Source: Multivorans sp965232105 (GTDB taxonomy: Bacteria; Acidobacteriota; Thermoanaerobaculia; Multivoradales; Multivoraceae). From it: a stretch of 64,000 bases of DNA. The stretch lies in assembly GCA_965232105.1 (NCBI GenBank), contig OZ246956.1:868001-932000 (forward strand), given 5' to 3'. Positions 57,968 through 64,000 of the stretch are shown piece after piece. Position 1 is the first letter of the stretch. Every line of letters begins with the position of its first letter. A model generated the notes under the pieces. It did no database searches. It saw only the letters and a list, made by a program, of their open reading frames with translations, and was not told the DNA's origin. The position numbers were made by a program, and so were the translations under genes.

Positions 57968-59858
57968 GGAACTGCAGGTCGTAGAGGCGCTTGTAGGCGC
58001 CGCCCAACTCGAGCAGTTGTTCGTGGGCGCCTTCCTCGACGACGGCGCCGCGGTCGAGGACGACGATGCGGTCGGCGCGCACGACGGTGGAGAGCCGGTG
58101 GGCGATGACGAGCGCGGTGCGGCCCTCCATCAGGTTGTAGATCGCCCGCTGCACGACGACCTCCGACTCCGTGTCGAGGTGGGAGGTCGCCTCGTCGAGG
58201 ATCAGGATCGGGGCGTTCTTGAGCAGCGCCCGGGCGATCGCGAGTCTTTGACGCTGGCCGCCGGAGAGGTTCTGCCCACCTTCGCCGATCACCGTGTCGT
58301 AGCCCTCGGGCATCGCCATGATGAAGTCGTCCGCGTAGGCGGCGGCGGCCGCCATCCGCACCTGCTCCATGGGCAGATCGTCGCGGCCGTAGGCGATGTT
58401 GTTGCGCACCGAGTCGTTGAACAGCACCGTTTCCTGGGTCACGATGCCGATCAGGGAGCGCAGGTTCTCAAGCGGCAGGTCGCGGATGTCCGTGTCGTCG
58501 ATCAGCACCCCGCCGGAGACGGGATCGAAGAAGCGGGGCAGCAGGTTGACCAGGGTCGACTTGCCAGCGCCGGAGGGGCCGACGAGCGCGACCACCTCGC
58601 CGCGACGCAGGTCGAGGTCGATGCCGGTGAGGACGGACTTGCCGTGCCCCGTCTCTTCGTAGTCGAAGGAGACCTTGTCGAAGCGGACTCCCCGTTCGAG
58701 TCCCGAGACCGGCGGCGCGGCGGGCTTGTCGACGATCTCGCTCTCGACCTGCATCAGTCCACAAATCCGATGGCTGCACGCCACCGCCTCCTGCAGCACC
58801 AGGTTGACCTTGTTCAGCTTGCGGATCGGGTCGTACATCATCAGGAGCACGACGAGGAACTGCATGAATCCCTGGAAGGTCAGGCGCCCGTCCCGGATCA
58901 TCAGGCCGGCGGAGACGATCAGGACGGCGCCGCCGAACGCCGCGGTCGACTCGATCACGGGACTCGAGAGGGTCGACAGGAACTGCGCCCGCAGGTTGGC
59001 GAGCAGGTGGCCGCGAGTGGCCCGCTCGAACCGGCCGCACTCGAACTCCTCCATGCCGAACGCCTTGACCACCCGGTTGCCGCGGATGCCCTCCGTCAGG
59101 AGGCCGGAGAGGTCGGCCATCCGCTCCTGGCTCCGGTGGGTGACCTTCCGCATCCCCTTGCCGAAGCGGAGCAGCAGGAAGCCGAACAGCGGCACGGCGA
59201 ACAGCGACACGACCGCCAGGGTGAAGTGAATCGTGAGCAACGTCGCGCCGAAGAACACGAGCATCACGATCGACATGAAGATGTCGAAGAGCCGCGCCGC
59301 GACCGCGTTCTGGAGCTTGGCGACGTCGCTGACCACGCGGCTGTAGAGCTCGCCCGAGGTGTAGCGCTGATGGAACCGGCTCGACTGGTGGATGATGTGG
59401 CGGTAGAGGTCGTTGCGGATATCCGTCGTGATGCCGAGCCCGGCGCGCTGGAACGAGTAGCCCGAGAGGAAGGCCATCAGGCTGCGCAGCAGCAGGACGA
59501 GCACCATGAGAGCCGGCGCGAAGAACACCTGGCTGCGACCCTCGACACCCGCCCACCGCTTCGAAGCGTCGTAGAGGCCGGCCGCTGACGCTCTCAGATC
59601 CGCGGTAACGCTCTCCACGGGTTGAAACAGGCGCGCCACCGCCCCGCCGTCCTCTTCGGCGCCGTCGCCGCCCAGACCGCCGATCCGGACCTCCTGGATT
59701 TCGTCCTCCGTGGCGAGCAGGACCTCCTCGAACATCGGGTTGATCAGCCCGACGAAGGCCAGGGTGGCGACGCCGAAGACGACGATCCCCGCCAGGGCCA
59801 GCAGTCCCCAGTGGATGTATCGGCGGACGTAGGGGAGGAAGAAGCCGACCAACTCCAT
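57960..59858 (-). CDS. MsbA-like ABC exporter (fused permease-ATPase)
   Basis: 632 residues, a half-transporter for lipid or lipid-linked substrates. An N-terminal six-helix membrane domain (FFLPYVRRYIHWGLLALAGI, PALMVLVLLLRSLMAFLSGY, AVVSLFAVPLFGFLLLRFGK and others) precedes a nucleotide-binding domain. Walker A ALVGPSGAGKSTLVNLLPRF, Q-loop TQETVLFNDSVRNNIAYG, signature NLSGGQRQRLAIARALL, Walker B APILILDEATSHLD and H-loop VIAHRLSTV are all intact. A periplasmic loop insertion (~45-100, EDEIQEVRIGGLGGDGAEED) is longer than in MsbA. First gene of the operon; likely flips the lipid product of the downstream FAAL/ACP/acyltransferase. Confidence 0.9.
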   Translation of the reverse strand: MELVGFFLPYVRRYIHWGLLALAGIVVFGVATLAFVGLINPMFEEVLLATEDEIQEVRIGGLGGDGAEEDGGAVARLFQPVESVTADLRASAAGLYDASKRWAGVEGRSQVFFAPALMVLVLLLRSLMAFLSGYSFQRAGLGITTDIRNDLYRHIIHQSSRFHQRYTSGELYSRVVSDVAKLQNAVAARLFDIFMSIVMLVFFGATLLTIHFTLAVVSLFAVPLFGFLLLRFGKGMRKVTHRSQERMADLSGLLTEGIRGNRVVKAFGMEEFECGRFERATRGHLLANLRAQFLSTLSSPVIESTAAFGGAVLIVSAGLMIRDGRLTFQGFMQFLVVLLMMYDPIRKLNKVNLVLQEAVACSHRICGLMQVESEIVDKPAAPPVSGLERGVRFDKVSFDYEETGHGKSVLTGIDLDLRRGEVVALVGPSGAGKSTLVNLLPRFFDPVSGGVLIDDTDIRDLPLENLRSLIGIVTQETVLFNDSVRNNIAYGRDDLPMEQVRMAAAAAYADDFIMAMPEGYDTVIGEGGQNLSGGQRQRLAIARALLKNAPILILDEATSHLDTESEVVVQRAIYNLMEGRTALVIAHRLSTVVRADRIVVLDRGAVVEEGAHEQLLELGGAYKRLYDLQFHG

Positions 59859-59887
59859 GGGTTGGCAGCATACTGCGGCGGGGGTGG

Positions 59888-60169
59888 GGGCGGTCTCATG
59901 AGAACTGGGGTATCTCCTCGGGCGCGGGGCGAGGCGTCCGACTTGCGCCGTCCTTCGACCATGGCTCCTCCCTAGGGAGGGAGCTCCGCGACGAGCGGCG
60001 GCTTGCTCGCCTGAGGGAAGATCAGGTCGGCGCCTACGTCCTCCCCCGCATGAACGTGCGGGAACTAGTCGGCCGCGTTCCGGAGGGCTGGATAAGCTCG
60101 CCGGCCCGTGACTTCGCCTGCAAGCTCATGGAGACTAGTATCGAACAGCTCCGGAGGATCGACTCATGA
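59888..60169 (+). pseudogene. C-terminal remnant of a HipA-like kinase
   Basis: The frame ending at TGA 60169 has no proper start and begins inside the divergent promoter region of the exporter. It reads SHENWGISSG, RLAPSFDHGSSLGRELRDER and ARLREDQVGAYVLPRMN, matching the HipA-like segment around the D/H-x-x-N-W catalytic loop and the activation region (APxxDHxSSLG). The N-terminal kinase half is missing. Its TGA overlaps the ATG of the HIRAN gene (ATGA), so the two were one operon. Likely a decayed HipA-type gene; conclusion rests on motif recognition. Confidence 0.65.
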
Positions 60170-60948
60170 GCGAGAAGACCCTGTTTCTTGCATGGCAGGC
60201 ACAGAACGCCAGGCGGCAGTGGTTTCCGATTGGGCGACTCGATGCGAACGTCGCCCGGTCTCGCTACCGGTTTCGCTACACCGCAGGTGCGGAGCGTGCG
60301 CGGGAGGAAGGGAGCTTCCGGCTGATCACGGAGTTTCCCAACCTGAACCAGGACTACAGGGCAGGCAGGCTGTGGTCGCTGTTCACGAACCGCGTCCTCA
60401 GGCCGCGACGCCCTGACTTCGAGGTCTATCTGGAGAACCTCGGACTCCCCCAAGGAACGGTGGATCCCATCGAGATCCTCTCCGTGAACGGTGGAAGCAG
60501 GGTAACCGACTCCTACGAGGTGTTTCCGAAGATCGACAAGGAACCGGACGGCTCCTTCTCCTGCAGGTTCTTCCTTCACGGCTGGCGGCATGTCTCTGGA
60601 GTAGCCGAGAACCGCTTGGAGTCCCTCCAGCCGGGTGACGAGCTGACCATCGCGCTGGAACTGACCAACCCGGTCACTCGCGTCGCGGTTCAAGTTCAGA
60701 CGAGCGACTATCTCGTGTTGGGTTGGGCTCCGCACTATCTGGTTCCGGATCTGACCTTGGCGGTTGCCGAAGCTCCCAGTGAGTACAGAGCGACGGTCGT
60801 GCGCGTGAACCCGCAACCGGCCCCCTCCCGACAGCGCGTGCTCATCGAAATGACGGGAAAATGGCGGCACCACAAGCCGATGACGGCGCCGGATTTTGAA
60901 CCGCTAGCAGTCGGCGAGCCCGAGTTCGCGGCGGCCGCGGAACGGTAG
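60166..60948 (+). CDS. HIRAN-domain protein
   Basis: 260 residues. The N-terminal part TLFLAWQAQNARRQWFPIGR and FRYTAGAERAREEGSFRLIT, LWSLFTNRVLRPRRPDFEVY is a conserved extension found in HipA-linked HIRAN proteins. The HIRAN core includes RVAVQVQTSDYLVLGWAPHY and LVPDLTLAVAEAP, then ATVVRVNPQPAPSRQRVLIE. HIRAN domains bind DNA ends or 3' termini, so a nucleic-acid role is likely. ATG 60166 overlaps the upstream HipA-like stop. The two genes are a known kind of pair, but here the kinase half is broken, leaving the HIRAN protein alone. Confidence 0.75.
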   Translation: MSEKTLFLAWQAQNARRQWFPIGRLDANVARSRYRFRYTAGAERAREEGSFRLITEFPNLNQDYRAGRLWSLFTNRVLRPRRPDFEVYLENLGLPQGTVDPIEILSVNGGSRVTDSYEVFPKIDKEPDGSFSCRFFLHGWRHVSGVAENRLESLQPGDELTIALELTNPVTRVAVQVQTSDYLVLGWAPHYLVPDLTLAVAEAPSEYRATVVRVNPQPAPSRQRVLIEMTGKWRHHKPMTAPDFEPLAVGEPEFAAAAER

Positions 60949-61000
60949 TCCGCCGACCAAGGGCGCAGACCGGACAGTGCGGCCCCAAGAACGCGCCAGA

Positions 61001-63643
61001 ATGTCGCGGATGACGGAATCGCCGGAAGCACGGGCCGCGAAACTGCGCGAGGAACTGCAGCGCCACGAGCGGCTCTACTACCGGGACGCGAAGCCCGAGA
61101 TCAGCGATCGGGAGTTCGACCGGCTGATGGCGGAGCTTGCGGCGATCGAGGAGGGGCACCCGGAGCTCCGGACGGCCGACAGCCCCACCCAGCGGGTCGG
61201 CGGCGAGCCCACGGAGGGTTTCGAGCAGGTCGAGCACACGCCGCCGATGCTGTCGCTCGACAACACGTACGACCACGAGGAACTCGAGGAGTGGTTCGGG
61301 CGACTGACCCGTCTGCTGCCCGATCGCGCCATCGAGCCCGATACCGGCAGCGAGCCGGATGCCGGCCGCCAGCCCGCGACGGACATCGAGTTCGTCTGCG
61401 AACTCAAGGTCGACGGCGTTTCGCTGTCGCTGCTCTACGAGGACGGCGTGCTGACGCAGGCCGCGACCCGGGGCAACGGCCGGGTCGGCGACCTCGTGAC
61501 GGCCAACGCGCGGACGATCCGCTCGCTGCCGTTGCGGCTGCCGGCGGGAGCGCCCGCCCGGCTGCTGGTGCGGGCCGAGACCTACATGCGCCGCACCGCG
61601 TTCGCCGCTCTCAACGAGGAGCGCGCCGCGGCCGGCCAGGAGCTCTACGCGAACCCCCGCAACACGACCGCCGGCACGGTGCGCCTGCTCGACAGCCGCG
61701 ACGTCGCGCGCAGGCGGCTGGACGTGGCCTGCTACGAGTGGGTGCAGACAGCCGGCAGCGCGGGCGACGACGATGGCGAGCGCTCATCGCACGGCGATTG
61801 TCTCGCCGACCTGGCCGAGCTTGGCCTCCCGGTCAACGATTCGTGGCGACGCTGCGCCAGCCTGAAGGAGGTCGTCGCCTACTGCGACGAGTGGCAGCGG
61901 AAGCGCGGCGAACTGGACTTCGAGATCGACGGCGTCGTCGTCAAGGTCGACGATCCCGAGCTCCGCGACCGGCTCGGCGCCACCGCCAAGGCGCCGCGCT
62001 GGGCGGTGGCGTTCAAGTTCGAGGCGGAGCAGGCCGAGACGGTCGTGCGGGAGATCAACGCCCAGGTCGGCCGCACCGGCGCCGTGACCCCGGTCGCCGA
62101 ACTCGAGCCGGTGCTGGTCGCCGGCACGACGGTCAAGCGCGCCACGCTCCACAACTACGAGGACCTGGCCCGCAAGGACGTGCGGGTCGGCGACGCGGTG
62201 GTGATCGAGAAGGGCGGCGACATCATCCCCAAGGTGGTCGAAGTGATCGAGGATCGGCGGGGTCCGGAGTCGAAGCCGTTCGAGCCGCCCGGGCATTGCC
62301 CGGTGTGCGGCGAGAAGCTGTACCAGCCGGAGGAGGAGGCGTTGCTTCGCTGCGTCAACGCCGCCTGCCCCGCCGTCGTCCGCGAGAGGATCCGCCACTT
62401 CGCGTCCCGCAACGCGATGGACATCCTGGGGCTGGGCGACTGGCTGGTCGGAGAGCTGGTCGGCAGCCTTGAGGTGCGCGACCCTGCCAAGCTCTACGAT
62501 CTGAAGAAGGAGGAGATTGCCAATCTCAAGAACAGGGCGACGCTTGGACACGAGCTAGCGGAGAAACTGGCTGACGGAATCGCCGCGTTCAAGGACAAGC
62601 TAGGCCTGCCGCAGGCGATTCACGCGCTGGGCGTTCCGGGCATCGGCCCGAAGAAGGCGGAGCTACTGGCGGAGGCGTTTGGCACGCTGGACAGCTTGGT
62701 GACCGCCTCCGCCCAGCAGTTGGCCGAGGCCCCGATCGGCAGGAAGGACGCTCAGGCGATCCAGAAGTTCTTCACCGCGACGGAGAACCGGCAAGTGGCG
62801 AAAGCACTCGACCAAGCTCTGGGACCCATCGACCCGTCCGCGAGCATGAAGGCAGCGTCGGACCCGCAACTCGAAACGGCGCTCAAGAAGGCAGCCACCA
62901 GCCTCGCCAAGGGCATTCCTGGCATGGGCTCCCTCGCACAGTCACTGGTTGGCTGTGGTCTGGTCAAACAACCCAACGATCTCTTCCGACTCAAGACTGC
63001 CCAGCTCGCATCGCTCAGCAGAGAAACAAGGCTCGGCGAACGGTCTGCGGAGAAGATCATCCACAGCTTGAAGCAATCCAAGACGAGACCCTTTCCTCGC
63101 CTGGTCTACGCACTCGGAATCCCGCATGTCGGCGAACGGACCGCTCTCGCCTTGGCCAACCGGTTTCCCAGCATCGAAGAACTGGCCGACGCATCCAAGG
63201 CATCCGTCGAACGGCTACAGGAGACGGAGGAGGTCGGCGCCATCATCGCTCGAAGCGTTCGAGAGTTCTTCGACTCGGGTCCAAACCAAGAGCTGATCAA
63301 GCGACTTCAGGAGGCCGGACTTCGCGTGCACGGGGAAGCTGCGGACGCAACGGAGGAAGGGCCGCTGAAGGACAAGGTGTTCGTTCTCACTGGCACGCTG
63401 GCCGGGATGTCCCGAAAGGACGCGTCGGCACGCATCACGGCCCTGGGCGGCAAGGTGACGAGCTCCGTCAGCCGAAAGACCCACTTTCTCGTCGCCGGCG
63501 AACAGGCAGGCTCCAAGCGCCGGAAGGCTGAGCAGTTGGGAGTGGAAGTGCTGAATCAGGCCCGCTTTGAGCGGTTGTTGGCCCAAGTCCAGCCGGCAGC
63601 GGGCCCTGGAGCGGCCCAGCTAGAGCCGAACGACTCGCTCTAG
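61001..63643 (+). CDS. ligA: NAD-dependent DNA ligase with expanded helix-hairpin-helix region
   Basis: 880 residues versus ~670 usual. Adenylation domain with the KVDG lysine (CELKVDGVSLSLLYEDG) at residue 136; Ia region YYRDAKPEISDREFDRLMAE; OB fold AQVGRTGAVTPVAELEPV; Zn finger CPVCGEKLY...RCVNAACP. The HhH part then has an extra ~150-180-residue block (about 490-650: AIHALGVPGIGPKKAELLAE, APIGRKDAQAIQKFFTATEN, KALDQALGPIDPSASMKAAS) before the normal LVYALGIPHVGERTALALAN region. BRCT domain at the end (KDKVFVLTGTLAGMSRKDAS). The 3' part has lower GC and different codons. ATG 61001 is preferred over GTG 60977. It seals nicks in replication and repair. Confidence 0.93.
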   Translation: MSRMTESPEARAAKLREELQRHERLYYRDAKPEISDREFDRLMAELAAIEEGHPELRTADSPTQRVGGEPTEGFEQVEHTPPMLSLDNTYDHEELEEWFGRLTRLLPDRAIEPDTGSEPDAGRQPATDIEFVCELKVDGVSLSLLYEDGVLTQAATRGNGRVGDLVTANARTIRSLPLRLPAGAPARLLVRAETYMRRTAFAALNEERAAAGQELYANPRNTTAGTVRLLDSRDVARRRLDVACYEWVQTAGSAGDDDGERSSHGDCLADLAELGLPVNDSWRRCASLKEVVAYCDEWQRKRGELDFEIDGVVVKVDDPELRDRLGATAKAPRWAVAFKFEAEQAETVVREINAQVGRTGAVTPVAELEPVLVAGTTVKRATLHNYEDLARKDVRVGDAVVIEKGGDIIPKVVEVIEDRRGPESKPFEPPGHCPVCGEKLYQPEEEALLRCVNAACPAVVRERIRHFASRNAMDILGLGDWLVGELVGSLEVRDPAKLYDLKKEEIANLKNRATLGHELAEKLADGIAAFKDKLGLPQAIHALGVPGIGPKKAELLAEAFGTLDSLVTASAQQLAEAPIGRKDAQAIQKFFTATENRQVAKALDQALGPIDPSASMKAASDPQLETALKKAATSLAKGIPGMGSLAQSLVGCGLVKQPNDLFRLKTAQLASLSRETRLGERSAEKIIHSLKQSKTRPFPRLVYALGIPHVGERTALALANRFPSIEELADASKASVERLQETEEVGAIIARSVREFFDSGPNQELIKRLQEAGLRVHGEAADATEEGPLKDKVFVLTGTLAGMSRKDASARITALGGKVTSSVSRKTHFLVAGEQAGSKRRKAEQLGVEVLNQARFERLLAQVQPAAGPGAAQLEPNDSL

Positions 63644-63898
63644 CCGGAGCGCCGCTTCCAGTGGCTCGCCGCACCGAAGGATCTCCGTCACTCTCACCTT
63701 CCCGCGAAGTACGATCTTCCGGCTACGAAGCTGCGTTCTCTCGGTTCGATGAAGCGGCCTGCCATGAGCAAGAACGGGCACGAACTCGAACGACGCTTCT
63801 TCCGGAAGCCATGAGTTGGCTGCATCTGCCCCCGCCCGCAACTGCGCTACTACTGTGTTCGCTCGGGGCCTGCCGCTCTTCAACAACCGGTTCGGCAT
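63620..63898 (-). CDS. Possible small hypothetical protein (uncertain)
   Basis: 92 codons on the minus strand, MPNRLLKSGRPRANTVVAQL ... ILRCGEPLEAALRLERVVRL. No signal peptide or known motif. It overlaps the end of ligA (stop 63643), which weakens the case, but codon use looks protein-like. The frame could be the continuation of a gene starting 40 bp upstream (MSEVVAAFAANVPSRCRTG) after a frameshift. Treat as tentative. Confidence 0.3.
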   Translation of the reverse strand: MPNRLLKSGRPRANTVVAQLRAGADAANSWLPEEASFEFVPVLAHGRPLHRTERTQLRSRKIVLRGKVRVTEILRCGEPLEAALRLERVVRL

Positions 63899-63938
63899 CG
63901 GGACGGCACGTTGGCGGCAAACGCCGCAACGACCTCGC

Positions 63939-64000
63939 TCATTCTTCTTTCGCGCGCTGGATCTGATTGAAGATCCTGGCCCCTTCGTTGTAGAGCGCCT
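63939..64000 (-). CDS. C-terminal end of a gene extending beyond the window
   Basis: Frame reading ALYNEGARIFNQIQRAKEE-stop on the minus strand, entering from the right edge. Only 20 residues are visible, so identity cannot be determined. Its TGA overlaps an ATG (ATGA) of a short downstream frame. Confidence 0.55.
   Translation of the reverse strand, partial: ALYNEGARIFNQIQRAKEE

Noticed and set aside
60034..60873. Minus-strand frame (279 codons) opposite the HIRAN gene
   Set aside because: No recognisable motifs, whereas the plus strand encodes a conserved HIRAN protein coupled to the upstream frame.

Overview
High-GC, gene-dense bacterial DNA that most resembles an Acidobacteriota genome. 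Two GWxTD/VWA surface proteins and two 'VWFA-related' secreted proteins, families expanded in that phylum, sit beside a hopanoid locus and many secreted proteins with acidic or proline-rich linkers. The phylum assignment is an inference from gene families, not from a marker-gene search.

Layout. 1-2.2 kb: partial cysteine desulfurase, repeat cluster, first RAYT transposase. 2.2-8.0 kb: two GWxTD-VWA proteins and Maf, coupled by GTGA overlaps. 8.2-8.9 kb: two-TM protein plus a 43-residue Lys/Pro peptide. 8.9-11.1 kb (-): macro domain, unknown protein, ApgM mutase. 11.4-14.7 kb (-): ABC-2 polysaccharide permease, GT2 glycosyltransferase, GNAT. 14.7-20.4 kb (-): four paralogous secreted proteins, with a hendecad coiled-coil membrane protein between the first two. 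21.0-24.6 kb (+): hopanoid locus shc-hpnH and a broken hpnG-like gene. 24.7-26.5 kb (-): PIN-like nuclease and AAA ATPase. 26.7-31.0 kb: unknown gene, a PKD/acidic-linker secreted protein, DUF2235 hydrolase, SCP2 protein. 31.1-32.8 kb (-): Toprim-like DUF3226 protein and AAA ATPase. 33.1-40.6 kb (-): ilvD, two VWFA-related proteins, S9 peptidase. 40.8-44.8 kb: small secreted protein with terminator, a degenerate kinase, second RAYT between identical-looking repeats, Gfo/Idh oxidoreductase. 44.8-48.1 kb (-): radical SAM-methyltransferase fusion and glycosyltransferase. 48.2-55.2 kb (-): four secreted proteins, two of them HExxHxxGxxH metalloproteases, all ending in one shared ~100-residue module. 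55.3-59.9 kb (-): MsbA-like exporter, fatty acyl-AMP ligase, acyl carrier protein, acyltransferase. 59.9-60.9 kb (+): HipA-like remnant coupled to a HIRAN protein. 61.0-63.6 kb (+): an unusually long LigA.

The unifying feature is a dense family of repetitive extragenic palindromes (REPs): GCCGGCC-TTCT-GGCCGGC hairpins bordered by CGCACCCAGTG or its complement. They fill most intergenic gaps, bracket the second RAYT gene, and also lie in frame inside several protein-coding genes. One copy appears to have replaced the middle of the hpnG-like gene. Other items worth attention are the two ATPase-nuclease pairs, the 2TM/small-peptide pair, the recurring C-terminal module, the four-paralog secreted family and the FAAL-ACP-acyltransferase-exporter operon.
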